DNA from: Flavobacterium limicola
GTDB lineage: Bacteria > Bacteroidota > Bacteroidia > Flavobacteriales > Flavobacteriaceae
Direction: 5' to 3'
Assembly (NCBI RefSeq): GCF_003634755.1
Contig: NZ_RBXA01000001.1
Span: forward strand, 868,001-932,000
Length of the DNA: 64,000 bases
Shown: one piece after another, positions 27,395-37,983 of the stretch
Numbering within the stretch: the first letter of the stretch is position 1
Layout: every line of letters starts with the position of its first letter
Program-made: the position numbers and the translations under genes
The notes under the pieces: generated by a model
What the model was told of the DNA's origin: nothing
Seen by the model: only the letters and a program-made list of their open reading frames with translations
Databases searched by the model: none

Positions 27395-30292
27395 ATGTCT
27401 GAAGAGAGAATTATTAGAATAAACAAAGTTTTAAGGGAATTGAATATTTCTTTAGAAAGAGCTGTGGATTATCTAAAAGATAAGGGGATTGCTATTGAAG
27501 CAAATCCAAACGCAAAAATTTCTGATGATATATACAATGTCTTGTGCGGTCAGTTTGCAGGTGACAAAGGGAATAAGGAGGCTTCTAAAGAAGTAGGGGA
27601 AGAGAAAAGAAAAGAAAAAGAAGCGTTGCGTTTAGAACGAGAGAAAGAAATCGAAGACAAACGTAAGATTGATGAAGAGCGTCTTAAACAGCAAGAGGTT
27701 ATAAAAGCGAGAGCGGTTATAGCAGGACCTGTTCAAGTGGGTAAGATTGATCTTAATCCAAAAAAACCTTCCATTGTCCCTCCTGTGAAAGCTGTTGAAA
27801 AAGTGGAGACTCCAGTTGCTAAAGTACCTGAGGTAAAACCAGTACAAAAAGAAGTTTCAGCAGAAAAACCGTCGCCAGAAAAACCTTTGGAAGAAAAAGT
27901 TGTTTCAGACAAGAAAGAGGTAAAACCTGTTGTTGGGATAAAAGAGGTTAAAGTAGAGGCTCCGAAAGAAGTTCCTGCTGAGCCAAAAGTAGTTGAAAAA
28001 GTAGAAGCGGTTAAAGCTGATGAAGCGCCTGTTGATGAAACCATCACGACGCAATATCAAAAACTATCGGGGACTACTTTAACAGGTCAAATAATTGATT
28101 TATCTCAATTTAACAAACCGAAAAAGAAAAAAGAAGAACCAAAAATCACTCCGAATAAACCGGGTGCTCCAGGTTCAGCTGCTGCCAATGCAAATAAAAA
28201 CAAGCGTAAAAGGATTGCTCCTAAACCAGGTGCTCCTAGACCGCCTGCAATACCGGGAGTTCCGGGTGCGCCAAATCCTAACAAGATTACACCTAATGTA
28301 GGTGGCGGAGGATTCAATGCTAACAGAAGTTCAAGACCTGGTTTTGTAAAAGGAAACAGACCTGCTATTGTTGCAAAAGTTGAGCCTACAGAAGAGGAAG
28401 TTAAAAATCAAATTAGAGAGACTTTAGAGAAACTACAAGGTAAAGGTGGTAAATCTAAAGCGGCTAAATATAGAAGAGATAAAAGAGATACGCACCGTCA
28501 GAAATCTGATGATGAGCAAAGAGCTATTGACGAAGGAAGTAAAACTATTAAAGTTACTGAGTTTGTTACTGTAGGGGAAATTGCAATCATGATGGATGTA
28601 CCAATTACTAAAGTTATTGGTACGTGTATGTCACTTGGAATCATGGTTACCATGAACCAACGTCTTGACGCAGAAACTTTGACTATCGTTGCTGACGAAT
28701 TTGGTTATGAAGTTGAATTTATCACGGTAGACATCGAAGAAGCAATTCAAGTTGTTGAAGACAGAGAAGAAGATTTAGTTTTCAGAGCGCCAATTGTAAC
28801 AGTAATGGGTCACGTCGATCACGGTAAAACATCGTTACTGGATTACATTCGTAAAGAGAACGTAATTGCAGGTGAGTCTGGAGGAATTACGCAACATATT
28901 GGTGCCTACGGAGTAACTTTAGATAACGGACAAAAAATTGCATTCTTAGATACACCTGGTCACGAAGCGTTTACTGCGATGCGTGCACGTGGTGCTCAAG
29001 TTACCGATATTGCTATTATTGTGATTGCTGCGGATGATGACATCATGCCGCAAACCAAGGAAGCAATTAGCCATGCTCAAGCAGCTGGAGTTCCTATCAT
29101 ATTTGCTATCAATAAAATTGATAAGCCAAATGCTAATCCTGAAAAAGTAAAAGAAAGATTAGCGGGTATGAATTTACTTGTTGAAGATTGGGGTGGAAAA
29201 ATTCAATCACATGATATTTCTGCGAAAGTAGGAACAGGAGTGAAAGAATTATTAGAGAAAGTATTGTTAGAAGCAGAACTTTTAGATTTGAAATCAAATC
29301 CAAATAAAGCAGCTTCTGGAACTGTTGTTGAAGCTTTCCTTGATAAAGGAAAAGGATATGTTTCTACGATATTAGTTCAAAACGGAACATTGAAAATTGG
29401 AGATTATATGTTAGCTGGTAAGCATCATGGTAAAATTAAAGCCATGCATGATGAACGTGGGAATATTGTTACTGTTGCAGGTCCTTCGACTCCAGTTTCT
29501 GTTCTTGGTTTAGATGGTGCAGCAACTGCAGGTGATAAGTTTAACATCTTTGAAGACGAAAAAGAAGCAAAACAAATTGCGTCTAAACGTTCTCAATTAA
29601 TGCGTGAGCAATCAGTTCGTACACAACGTCATATTACTTTAGATGAAATTGGTCGTAGAATTGCATTGGGTCAATTTAAAGAATTGAACATTATCCTTAA
29701 AGGAGATGTGGACGGTTCTGTTGAAGCATTGTCTGATTCGTTCTCTAAATTATCTACTGAAGAAATTCAAATCAATATTATCCATAAAGGTGTTGGAGCG
29801 ATTACGGAAACTGACGTTATGTTGGCTTCTGCATCAGATGCGATTATTATCGGATTTAATGTTCGTCCTGCTGGAAATGCAAGACAATTGGCAGACAAAG
29901 AGGAAATCGATATCCGTTACTACTCTATTATCTATGCAGCTATCGATGACTTGAAAGATGCAATGGAAGGAATGTTAGCACCTGAAATGAAAGAAGAAAT
30001 TCTGGGTACAGCTGAGATTAGAGAGATATTCAAAATCTCTAAAGTAGGTTCGATTGCAGGTTGTATGGTAATGGATGGTAAAATTGCCAGAAATGCTAAA
30101 ATGAGAATCATTAGAGAAGGAGTTGTTGTCTTTACAGGAGAATTGTTAGCGTTGAAACGTTTCAAAGATGATGTAAAAGAAGTGGCAAAAGGATATGATT
30201 GTGGTATTCAAGTAAAAGGATACAATGACATTGAAGAAAGAGATGTTATCGAATCATACCATGAGGTAGCAATCAAAAAGAAATTGAAATAG
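27395..30292 (+). CDS. infB: Translation initiation factor IF-2
   Basis: IF-2 is the GTPase that brings initiator tRNA to the small subunit and promotes subunit joining. The 965-residue protein has an IF2N module at the N-terminus, a long Lys/Glu/Pro/Val-rich and Gly/Pro-rich linker (about 60-330), then the GTPase core: GHVDHGKT near 472, [13 protein letters not shown] and SAK. Domains II to IV follow to a C-terminus ending in Lys-rich sequence. It closes the rimP-nusA-infB operon 112 bp after nusA and is followed by a strong terminator. Confidence 0.98.
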   Translation: MSEERIIRINKVLRELNISLERAVDYLKDKGIAIEANPNAKISDDIYNVLCGQFAGDKGNKEASKEVGEEKRKEKEALRLEREKEIEDKRKIDEERLKQQEVIKARAVIAGPVQVGKIDLNPKKPSIVPPVKAVEKVETPVAKVPEVKPVQKEVSAEKPSPEKPLEEKVVSDKKEVKPVVGIKEVKVEAPKEVPAEPKVVEKVEAVKADEAPVDETITTQYQKLSGTTLTGQIIDLSQFNKPKKKKEEPKITPNKPGAPGSAAANANKNKRKRIAPKPGAPRPPAIPGVPGAPNPNKITPNVGGGGFNANRSSRPGFVKGNRPAIVAKVEPTEEEVKNQIRETLEKLQGKGGKSKAAKYRRDKRDTHRQKSDDEQRAIDEGSKTIKVTEFVTVGEIAIMMDVPITKVIGTCMSLGIMVTMNQRLDAETLTIVADEFGYEVEFITVDIEEAIQVVEDREEDLVFRAPIVTVMGHVDHGKTSLLDYIRKENVIAGESGGITQHIGAYGVTLDNGQKIAFLDTPGHEAFTAMRARGAQVTDIAIIVIAADDDIMPQTKEAISHAQAAGVPIIFAINKIDKPNANPEKVKERLAGMNLLVEDWGGKIQSHDISAKVGTGVKELLEKVLLEAELLDLKSNPNKAASGTVVEAFLDKGKGYVSTILVQNGTLKIGDYMLAGKHHGKIKAMHDERGNIVTVAGPSTPVSVLGLDGAATAGDKFNIFEDEKEAKQIASKRSQLMREQSVRTQRHITLDEIGRRIALGQFKELNIILKGDVDGSVEALSDSFSKLSTEEIQINIIHKGVGAITETDVMLASASDAIIIGFNVRPAGNARQLADKEEIDIRYYSIIYAAIDDLKDAMEGMLAPEMKEEILGTAEIREIFKISKVGSIAGCMVMDGKIARNAKMRIIREGVVVFTGELLALKRFKDDVKEVAKGYDCGIQVKGYNDIEERDVIESYHEVAIKKKLK

Positions 30293-30314
30293 AATTTCAA
30301 TATTTTTTAAAATT

Positions 30315-30341
30315 AAAATCCCGATTCGTCGGGATTTTTTG
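30315..30341 (+). terminator. Terminator after infB
   Basis: AAAATCCCGA (30315-30324) pairs with TCGGGATTTT (30329-30338) around a TTCG tetraloop, then more T. Confidence 0.93.
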
Positions 30342-30915
30342 TTTTGTATATTTAACCAATTGTTATTTCTATAGCAATTAAATTCGTTTTATTTAGGAGT
30401 GTCGCCATCTAGGAAAAAGGGTCAGCAATATGCTGTTCATTGCACTTTTTTCAATATGCTACCGGTTTATCCGCGCTACGGGGTAGCTAGCTTCTATGCT
30501 TCACGCAAACAAGAGGGCTTTAGTGTAATAAAGTTGTTTTAGGAGGTGTAGTTTTATTTTAATCTTCAAACTACTATTTAGAGAAAATTATTTTAGTCAG
30601 GTATTTTTTTGTATGAGTTAAAAAAAAGTGATTTCCATACTATTGGAACTGCAAATATTTCATTTTGATACTATTTTATAAAGTTAATTGAGGGAAGGAT
30701 TTTTTGCTTAATTGTAGACGATATAGCAATAACATTTTGCCAAAATGTATGCTGTTTTAGCGATAAATTTGATTTAAGTAGTGAAGAGCGTTTAATAGTT
30801 TATATAGACTTATATAATAGCTAATTCAATGAATATTATCATAAAAGTCTATTTGTCTGTAGTTGCTTACTGTTATTCCGATAGTTTGACAATGGAGTTT
30901 TTAGAATGAGATAAA
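30342..30915. other. Gene-free region with a GC-richer island
   Basis: I see no credible gene on either strand here. Bases about 30391-30520 are less AT-rich than the flanks and contain several small palindromes: CAGCA/TGCTG at 30423-30435, GCTACC/GGTAGC at 30458-30463 with 30482-30487. The text has the look of a decayed dispersed element rather than spacer. Further on, ACATTTTG/CAAAATGT (30732-30739 with 30741-30748) is a perfect inverted repeat with one base between arms. The rest is featureless AT-rich DNA. Confidence 0.5.
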
Positions 30916-30952
30916 AACAAGAAAGCCATTCGTTACGAATGGCTTTCTTGTT
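30911..30952 (-). terminator. Terminator after the SPOR-domain gene
   Basis: Arms 30916-30933 and 30935-30952 are exact 18-base complements with one base between them, one of the longest perfect hairpins in the window. On the minus strand it continues into TTTTTAT. It ends the SPOR gene transcript. Confidence 0.85.
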
Positions 30953-30990
30953 AAGAATATGTTATATTGAGAAAAAAACAGTAATTTTTA

Positions 30991-31380
30991 TTATTTACTA
31001 GGTCTTATCAGATGCACATTGCTATAGCTTTTTCTAATCTCAATTAGATTGCGTTCCGCTTCAATTCGTGTTTTAAAATTTCCTACCCAAACTTTATAAT
31101 TTGGAGTAAAAAATATAATGGTACCGTCTAAGTCGCTGAATTCTTGTCTGAATTGATTCAGTGTGTTTTTTGCTTTGTCGCTTTCGCCGCTAAAAATTTG
31201 AATTTTATATCGGTCATTTACAGCATTGGAAACATTTGTTTTTCTCTTTTCGTTTAGTAATTGTTCAAATTTGTAGTCCTGATTTACAGTAATTTTCCCA
31301 TCTTGTGCAGTTGCGTTGAACGTGCAAATTAATAATGTTACAGGGATAAAAAAGGCTTTTCGAGTGGCTAAAATTCTCAT
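30991..31380 (-). CDS. Secreted SPOR-domain protein
   Basis: The 129-residue protein starts with a signal peptide (about 1-25, cleaved near TAQD). The rest is a short linker and one SPOR domain (about 55-127) with the usual YKIQIFSG opening and YKVWVGNFKTRIEAE segment. SPOR domains bind peptidoglycan strands stripped of peptides at the division septum, so it probably acts in the periplasm during cell division or wall remodelling. It is transcribed alone, opposite to the respiratory operon. Confidence 0.88.
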   Translation of the reverse strand: MRILATRKAFFIPVTLLICTFNATAQDGKITVNQDYKFEQLLNEKRKTNVSNAVNDRYKIQIFSGESDKAKNTLNQFRQEFSDLDGTIIFFTPNYKVWVGNFKTRIEAERNLIEIRKSYSNVHLIRPSK

Positions 31381-31482
31381 AATGTGATTGTTTTTATGTA
31401 AAAGTAATATTTAATGATTGATACCAAATAGCAAATGTTATTTAGAATTGATATAAATTGAAATTAAGACTATTTTAAGGTT

Positions 31483-31511
31483 TTGAGAATAGTTCTTAAG
31501 TCGTATTTTTG
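31483..31511 (+). promoter_or_regulatory. Promoter of the act-cox operon
   Basis: TTG at 31483-31485, 18 bases, then TATTTTTG at 31504-31511 fits the Bacteroidetes pattern. The start codon of actA lies 84 bases further on. Confidence 0.7.
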
Positions 31512-31595
31512 TCCAAGTTTTAAAATAAAGGATCAGTTTTTATAATGCAATTAGAAAAAACTGTGCCAATTTTTAGTAGATAATCATTATACTAT

Positions 31596-32930
31596 ATGAA
31601 AAAGGTGGGTAACCATAATTCGATCTCAAGGAAATTATTTTTAGGCTTAGCCTTATCGTTAATTTTCTCTTTAACTTCATTTGCTCAAGAAGCTGCTGTT
31701 GCGGTGACTGATGCAGCTGCGGCTCCAGCTGCAGTCACGGGTGGAGATGCTGTAAAAGGTAAAGAATTGTTTAATGCAAATTGTGCTGCATGTCACAAAC
31801 TTGATGCTAAAGCTACGGGTCCTGCTCTTAGGGGTGTAGCTGGTAAGTATGATATGCCGTGGCTTTACAAATGGATTAAAAATAGTTCTGATTTGATTAA
31901 GTCTGGAGATGCTCAGGCTGTGAAAGTATTTGAAGAAAATAATAAGGCAGTTATGTCGGCTTTTCCTCAATTATCGGAAGGTGATATTGATAATATCATT
32001 GCGTACACATCTGAACCGAAAGTTGAAGCTCCTGCCCCAGCAGCCGGTAGTGCTGAAGCGGTTCCTGGTACTGCGTCGTCCGAAAGTGGAGTTTCGAATA
32101 ACATTATATTAGGTGCTTTAGCACTTGTTATGCTTATTTTGGTGGTGATGTTGTTTTTAGTAAATCAAGTTTTATCTAAGGTTGCGAAAGCAAATGGTAT
32201 TGAAACTGCTCCGAAAACTCCAACAACTCCTATTTGGAAAGCATTTGCTAGAAATCAATTTTTAGTTTTAGTCACTGCGGTGTTTTTGCTTTTGGCTAGT
32301 GCTTATTTTGTTTATGGATTTTTGATGCAAGTGGGTGTTGATCAAGATTACGCTCCAATACAGCCAATTCATTATTCTCACAGAATACACGCTGGTGATA
32401 ATGAAATCAACTGTAAATACTGTCACTCTGCTGCTAGAGTAAGTAAAAACGGTGGAATTCCTTCGCTGAATGTTTGTATGAACTGTCATAAAAATATAGC
32501 TGAAGTTGCAGAAACTACTGCTACACCAGAATACAGCAAAGCATTTTATGATGAGCAAATTCAAAAATTATATACTGCGGTGGGTTGGGATAAAACAACG
32601 CAAACTTATACTGGAAAAACTCAGCCTGTAAAATGGGTTCGTATTCATAATTTACCTGATTTTGTTTACTTTAATCACTCGCAACACGTAACTGTTGCTG
32701 GAATCGAATGTCAAACATGTCACGGTCCAGTTCAAGAGTATGAGATTCAAAAACAATTTGCTCCACTAACAATGGGTTGGTGTATCGATTGCCATAGAAA
32801 AACGGACGTTAAGATGGAAGGCAATGAGTATTACACTAAAATACATGATGAACTTTCTAAGAAATACGGTGTAGACAAATTGACTGCAGCGCAAATGGGA
32901 GGTTTAGAATGTGGTAAATGCCATTATTAA
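31596..32930 (+). CDS. actA: Alternative complex III subunit ActA, multiheme cytochrome c
   Basis: ActA carries the hemes that pass electrons out of the alternative complex III (menaquinol:cytochrome c oxidoreductase). The 444-residue protein has a signal peptide (about 1-30) and six CxxCH heme sites: CAACH near 62-66, then CKYCH, CMNCH, CQTCH, CIDCH and CGKCH from about 271 to the C-terminus. Two membrane spans lie near 168-193 and 220-245. The first heme belongs to a small cytochrome c domain joined to the usual pentaheme part. First gene of an eight-gene operon; the ActA frame ends 29 bp before actB. Confidence 0.95.
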   Translation: MKKVGNHNSISRKLFLGLALSLIFSLTSFAQEAAVAVTDAAAAPAAVTGGDAVKGKELFNANCAACHKLDAKATGPALRGVAGKYDMPWLYKWIKNSSDLIKSGDAQAVKVFEENNKAVMSAFPQLSEGDIDNIIAYTSEPKVEAPAPAAGSAEAVPGTASSESGVSNNIILGALALVMLILVVMLFLVNQVLSKVAKANGIETAPKTPTTPIWKAFARNQFLVLVTAVFLLLASAYFVYGFLMQVGVDQDYAPIQPIHYSHRIHAGDNEINCKYCHSAARVSKNGGIPSLNVCMNCHKNIAEVAETTATPEYSKAFYDEQIQKLYTAVGWDKTTQTYTGKTQPVKWVRIHNLPDFVYFNHSQHVTVAGIECQTCHGPVQEYEIQKQFAPLTMGWCIDCHRKTDVKMEGNEYYTKIHDELSKKYGVDKLTAAQMGGLECGKCHY

Positions 32931-32959
32931 TCAAATTATTAAGATTTTAATATTTATAT

Positions 32960-35900
32960 ATGTCATCAAACAAAAAATACTGGAAAAGTGTTGAGGAACT
33001 AGACAAAAATAGTTCTATTGTTGAGGCGCTTAGAAATAACGAATTTGTTGAAGAAATTCCTACTGATGAATTTTTAGGAAATAATGACGCTTTGTCATCT
33101 TCGTCAACATCACGTCGTGACTTTTTAAAGTACGTTGGTTTTAGTACTGCGGCAGCTACGCTTGCAGCTTGCGAAGGTCCTGTAAACAAATCAATACCTT
33201 ACGTACTTCAGCCGGAGCAAATCATTCCTGGAGTTGCGGATTATTATGCAACTTCTGTTTTTGACGGTTTTGATTTTGCTAATCTTTTGGTAAAAACCCG
33301 TGAAGGGCGTCCTATTAAAATAGATAATAATACTATTGCTGGTGCTAAGTTTAGTGCTAATGCAAGAATTCATGCGTCTATTCTATCTTTATATGATAGT
33401 ATGCGTTTGAAAGAGCCTAAAATTGAAGGTAAAAATTCAACTTGGTCAGCTGTAGATTCTAAGATTAAATCAAGTATAGCTGATGCTGCTACAAAAGGTG
33501 GTCAAGTGGTGCTTTTGACAAATACATTAGCCAGTCCGTCAACTGAGAAGTTGATTGCTGAGTTTATTGGTAAAAATCCAAATGCTAAACATGTTGTTTA
33601 TGATGCTGTATCTGAATCTGAAGCATTAGATGCTTTTGAAACAGTTTATGGAGAAAGGGCTTTGGTTGATTATGATTTTTCTAAAGCTTCACTTATAGTT
33701 TCTATTGGAGCTGATTTCCTGGGAGATTGGCAAGGTGGTAGTTATGATTCAGGTTATGCAAAAGGAAGAATTCCTAAGGCAGGAAAGATGTCTCGTCACT
33801 TTCAGTTAGAAGCAAACATGACATTGTCTGGTGCTGCTGCTGATAAGCGTTTGCCTATGTCTACTGCCAATCAAAAACAAGCATTAGTTCATATATATAA
33901 TATTGTAACTGGTTCTTCTGTTGCTGTAAGTTTAGAAGATAAATTTAAAGCAGAAGTTACAAAAGCGGCTCAACAATTGAAAGCTGCTGGTTCAAAAGGA
34001 GTGTTAGTTTCTGGTATTCAAGATAAAAATGCTCAATTGTTAGTTTTGGCTGTCAACCAAGCATTGGCAAGTGAAGCTTTCACTACTTCTGGAACAAGAC
34101 AGATTAGAAAAGGTTCTAATGCAAAAGTTGCTCAATTGGTTAATGATATGAAAGCGGGAAGCGTTCATACATTAATAATGAGTGGTGTAAATCCAGTTTA
34201 TACTTTATCTGATAGTACTTCTTTTGTTGAAGGACTTAAAAAGGTAAAAACATCAGTGGCGTTTTCTTTAAAAGAAGATGAGACTGCATTAGTGAGTACT
34301 GTTGCTGCAGCTGTTCCTCATTATTTAGAATCATGGAATGATGTAAGTATCACAAAAGGTACTTATGGAATTACTCAGCCTACAATTCGTCCTCTTTTTA
34401 ATACGAAACAATTTCAAGATGTATTGTTGTCTTTAAATGGATCAACAGGTACTTTCTATGATTATATCAAAGCGACTTCATCAACAATAATAGCTGGTTC
34501 TACATGGAACAAAGTATTGCATGATGGTGTTTTTGTTGGAGTGATTCCTTCTGCCACTGGTGGTTCTGCTGATTTTAGTGCAGCTGCCAATGCTTTAGCA
34601 CAATCAAAAGTTGCGCAAGGACTAGAACTTGTTTTATATACTAAAACAGGTATGGGAGATGGACAACAGGCTAATAATCCTTGGTTGCAAGAGTTTCCGG
34701 ATCCAATTACAAGAGTATCGTGGGATAATTATGTTACTGTTTCGAATGCAGATGCTAAGAAATATGAACTTTCTAATGAAATCGTTGCAAATGGTGGATT
34801 AAACGGAAGTTATGCTACTATTATAACTGCAGATGGACTTAAATTAGAAAATGTACCGGTAATTGTTCAACCAGGTCAAGCTGTAGGAACTATTGGTTTA
34901 GCATTAGGTTATGGTCGTAAAGCGGCTTTGAAAGAAGAAATGATGGTAGGTTTAAACGCTTACTCTTTATACAAAGGTTTTAATAATGTACAGTCTGTAA
35001 CATTGGCGAAAGCTGGAGGAGAACATGAGTTTGCTTGTGTTCAAGGTCAGAAAACATTAATGGGTAGAGGTGATATCATAAAAGAAACTTCTTTAGAAAT
35101 TTTCAATACAAAAGATGCTCACGTTTGGAATGAACAACCAATGGTGTCTTTAGATCATAAAGAAGTTGAAGCAACTAAAGTAGATTTATGGGATTCATTT
35201 GATCGTTCAACGGGTCACCATTTTAATCTTTCGATTGACTTGAACGCTTGTACCGGTTGTGGTGCCTGTGTGATTGCTTGTCATGCTGAAAACAACGTTC
35301 CTGTTGTTGGGAAATCAGAAGTAAGAAGAAGTCGTGATATGCACTGGTTGCGTATTGACAGATATTATTCTTCTGAAAGTACTTTTGAAGGAGATAACGA
35401 AAGAAAAGAAAATATCGCAGGTTTGTCAAGTTCGTTGTCTACATTTAATGAAATGGAAAAAGCGGGTGACAATCCACAAGTATCTTTTCAACCTGTAATG
35501 TGTCAACATTGTAACCATGCACCTTGTGAAACAGTTTGTCCAGTTGCTGCAACTTCACACTCGCGTCAAGGTCAAAACCATATGGCTTACAACAGATGTG
35601 TTGGAACGCGTTACTGTGCTAACAACTGTCCGTATAAAGTACGTCGTTTTAACTGGTTCTTGTACAACAAAAACAGTGAATTCGATTATCATATGAATGA
35701 CGATTTAGGACGTATGGTATTGAATCCAGATGTTAATGTTCGTTCTCGTGGAGTTATGGAGAAATGTTCAATGTGTATTCAAATGACACAAGCGACAATA
35801 TTGAAAGCAAAAAGAGAAGGAAGAGCAATCGTTGATGGTGAATTCCAAACAGCATGTTCAAATGCTTGTTCTACTGGAGCAATGAAATTTGGTGATGTAA

Positions 35901-36016
35901 ATGATTCAGAAGCAGAAATAACTAAATTAGCTGCTGACGAAAGAATGTATCATTTATTGGAGCATGTTGGAACAAAACCAAATGTGATTTACCACGTTAA
36001 AGTTAGAAATACCTAG
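32960..36016 (+). CDS. actB: Alternative complex III subunit ActB, iron-sulfur protein
   Basis: ActB is the large periplasmic subunit related to molybdopterin oxidoreductases. The 1018-residue protein has a twin-arginine signal (SRRDFLK near 53), then a molybdoenzyme-like domain without an obvious cofactor site, then a ferredoxin-like domain from about 755. The cysteine clusters are visible: CTGCGACVIAC, CQHCNHAPCETVC, CVGTRYCANNC and CSMCIQ with CSNAC later, enough for four iron-sulfur clusters. Electrons from quinol probably pass through these to ActA. It lies between actA and actC in the conserved order. Confidence 0.95.
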   Translation: MSSNKKYWKSVEELDKNSSIVEALRNNEFVEEIPTDEFLGNNDALSSSSTSRRDFLKYVGFSTAAATLAACEGPVNKSIPYVLQPEQIIPGVADYYATSVFDGFDFANLLVKTREGRPIKIDNNTIAGAKFSANARIHASILSLYDSMRLKEPKIEGKNSTWSAVDSKIKSSIADAATKGGQVVLLTNTLASPSTEKLIAEFIGKNPNAKHVVYDAVSESEALDAFETVYGERALVDYDFSKASLIVSIGADFLGDWQGGSYDSGYAKGRIPKAGKMSRHFQLEANMTLSGAAADKRLPMSTANQKQALVHIYNIVTGSSVAVSLEDKFKAEVTKAAQQLKAAGSKGVLVSGIQDKNAQLLVLAVNQALASEAFTTSGTRQIRKGSNAKVAQLVNDMKAGSVHTLIMSGVNPVYTLSDSTSFVEGLKKVKTSVAFSLKEDETALVSTVAAAVPHYLESWNDVSITKGTYGITQPTIRPLFNTKQFQDVLLSLNGSTGTFYDYIKATSSTIIAGSTWNKVLHDGVFVGVIPSATGGSADFSAAANALAQSKVAQGLELVLYTKTGMGDGQQANNPWLQEFPDPITRVSWDNYVTVSNADAKKYELSNEIVANGGLNGSYATIITADGLKLENVPVIVQPGQAVGTIGLALGYGRKAALKEEMMVGLNAYSLYKGFNNVQSVTLAKAGGEHEFACVQGQKTLMGRGDIIKETSLEIFNTKDAHVWNEQPMVSLDHKEVEATKVDLWDSFDRSTGHHFNLSIDLNACTGCGACVIACHAENNVPVVGKSEVRRSRDMHWLRIDRYYSSESTFEGDNERKENIAGLSSSLSTFNEMEKAGDNPQVSFQPVMCQHCNHAPCETVCPVAATSHSRQGQNHMAYNRCVGTRYCANNCPYKVRRFNWFLYNKNSEFDYHMNDDLGRMVLNPDVNVRSRGVMEKCSMCIQMTQATILKAKREGRAIVDGEFQTACSNACSTGAMKFGDVNDSEAEITKLAADERMYHLLEHVGTKPNVIYHVKVRNT

Positions 36017-36054
36017 TACAAAAAATAATTAATTAAGAATCAATATAAAGGATT

Positions 36055-37458
36055 ATGTCGTCTCACTACGAAGCAACCATTAGAAAACCCTTAGTTATAG
36101 GTGATAAATCTTATCACGATGTAACTGTAGATGTAGCTGCGCCTGTTGAAGGTAAAGCAAACAAACATTGGTGGATTGTGTTTTCAATCGCATTAATAGC
36201 CTTCCTTTGGGGACTTGGCTGTATTATTTACACCGTATCTACAGGTATTGGAACATGGGGATTAAATAAAACTGTAGGATGGGCTTGGGATATCACGAAC
36301 TTTGTTTGGTGGGTTGGTATTGGTCACGCAGGAACACTTATTTCGGCTGTATTATTACTTTTCCGTCAGCGTTGGAGAATGGCGATTAACCGTTCTGCAG
36401 AAGCAATGACAATATTCTCGGTTATTCAAGCAGGTTTATTTCCAATCATCCACATGGGACGTCCATGGTTAGCGTATTGGGTTTTACCAATCCCGAATCA
36501 ATTTGGTTCTCTTTGGGTAAACTTTAACTCGCCATTACTTTGGGATGTATTTGCAATTTCAACGTATCTTTCGGTTTCATTAGTTTTCTGGTGGACTGGT
36601 TTATTACCTGATTTTGCTATGTTACGTGATAGAGCGATTACTCCTTTCAACAAAAGAGTTTATTCTATATTAAGTTTTGGATGGAGCGGTAGAGCAAAAG
36701 ACTGGCAACGTTTTGAAGAAGTATCTTTAGTACTAGCAGGTTTAGCTACTCCACTTGTACTTTCGGTGCATACTATTGTATCGATGGACTTTGCTACCTC
36801 TGTTATTCCGGGATGGCATACTACAATTTTCCCTCCGTACTTTGTTGCTGGAGCGGTTTTCTCTGGATTTGCAATGGTAAATACTTTGCTTATCATTATG
36901 AGAAAAGTGTCTAATCTAGAAGCTTATATCACGGTTCAACACATTGAATTGATGAATATCGTTATCATGATTACGGGTTCTATTGTTGGGGTTGCCTATA
37001 TAACTGAATTATTTGTTGCATGGTATTCTGGTGTAGAATACGAACAATATGCTTTTTTGAATAGAGCTACTGGACCTTACTGGTGGGCATATTGGTCAAT
37101 GATGACATGTAATGTTTTTTCTCCACAATTCATGTGGTTCAAAAAATTAAGAACAAGTATCATGTTCTCCTTTATAATTTCGATAGTTGTAAATATTGGA
37201 ATGTGGTTTGAGAGATTTGTAATTATCGTAACTTCGTTACATAGAGATTATTTACCATCTTCTTGGACAATGTTTTCACCTACATTTGTTGACATTGGAA
37301 TTTTCATCGGAACAATAGGTTTCTTCTTTGTATTGTTCTTATTGTATTCAAGAACATTCCCTGTAATTGCACAGGCAGAGGTAAAAACAATTTTGAAAGG
37401 AACTGGAGATAATTACAAAAGAGAAAGAGAAGCAAATAAAGATTCACACCATGAGTAA
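36055..37458 (+). CDS. actC: Alternative complex III subunit ActC (NrfD-like)
   Basis: ActC is an integral-membrane subunit of the NrfD/PsrC family that, with ActF, is thought to bind menaquinol. The 467-residue protein has about ten hydrophobic segments, with the conserved GHAGTLISAVLLLFRQRWR and HMGRPWLAYW regions, and a charged C-terminal tail. It overlaps actD by 8 bp (ATGAGTAATAA), suggesting translational coupling. Confidence 0.96.
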   Translation: MSSHYEATIRKPLVIGDKSYHDVTVDVAAPVEGKANKHWWIVFSIALIAFLWGLGCIIYTVSTGIGTWGLNKTVGWAWDITNFVWWVGIGHAGTLISAVLLLFRQRWRMAINRSAEAMTIFSVIQAGLFPIIHMGRPWLAYWVLPIPNQFGSLWVNFNSPLLWDVFAISTYLSVSLVFWWTGLLPDFAMLRDRAITPFNKRVYSILSFGWSGRAKDWQRFEEVSLVLAGLATPLVLSVHTIVSMDFATSVIPGWHTTIFPPYFVAGAVFSGFAMVNTLLIIMRKVSNLEAYITVQHIELMNIVIMITGSIVGVAYITELFVAWYSGVEYEQYAFLNRATGPYWWAYWSMMTCNVFSPQFMWFKKLRTSIMFSFIISIVVNIGMWFERFVIIVTSLHRDYLPSSWTMFSPTFVDIGIFIGTIGFFFVLFLLYSRTFPVIAQAEVKTILKGTGDNYKREREANKDSHHE

Positions 37459-37975
37459 TAAAGTAATATACGCCATTTATAATGACGATGATATATTGAT
37501 GGATGCGGTTAAAAAAACCAGAGCAGCTCATCATCATATTGAAGAGGTTTTTACTCCATTTCCGGTTCACGGTTTGGATAAAGCTATGGGTATCGCACCT
37601 ACAAGATTAGCAATTTGTGCTTTTCTTTATGGATGTGTTGGAATTTCGGTAGCTACAGCTATGATGAATTACATAATGATTCAAGATTGGCCACAAGACA
37701 TAGGTGGAAAGCCAAGTTTTAGTTATATTGAAAACATGCCGGCTTTCGTTCCAATTATGTTTGAACTTACGGTATTTTTTGCAGCTCACTTAATGGTTAT
37801 TACTTTTTATATGAGGAGTAAATTATGGCCTTTTAAAGAAGCAGAGAATCCAGATGTAAGAACTACAGATGACCATTTTTTAATGGAAGTTGCTGTAAAT
37901 GATAACGAAGAAGAATTGATTTCTTTTTTTCAAAGTACAGGCGCTGTAGAAGTTAAAGTAATAGATAAGCATTAA
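37451..37975 (+). CDS. actD: Alternative complex III subunit ActD (DUF3341)
   Basis: This 174-residue protein has a soluble N-terminal part that starts VIYAIYNDDD and two membrane spans near 52-74 and 94-118, the DUF3341 pattern. In Act complexes ActD sits beside ActC and stabilises it; no cofactor ligands are seen. Its position between actC and actE is the standard one. Confidence 0.94.
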   Translation: MSNKVIYAIYNDDDILMDAVKKTRAAHHHIEEVFTPFPVHGLDKAMGIAPTRLAICAFLYGCVGISVATAMMNYIMIQDWPQDIGGKPSFSYIENMPAFVPIMFELTVFFAAHLMVITFYMRSKLWPFKEAENPDVRTTDDHFLMEVAVNDNEEELISFFQSTGAVEVKVIDKH

Positions 37976-37983
37976 TTATAGAT

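Noticed and set aside
27733-28047. Open frame on the minus strand inside infB, rich in Ser, Thr and Phe
   Set aside because: It is the reverse reading of the Lys/Glu/Pro/Val linker of IF-2 and matches no known protein pattern.
30431-30487. Tiny 18-codon frame starting at the ATG in the island after infB
   Set aside because: No initiation signal, no recognisable sequence, and the surrounding palindromes explain the region better.
32960-36016. A catalytic molybdopterin enzyme
   Set aside because: The gene order and the ActB-type fusion of a molybdoenzyme-like domain with a four-cluster ferredoxin domain identify alternative complex III, whose ActB carries no molybdenum cofactor.
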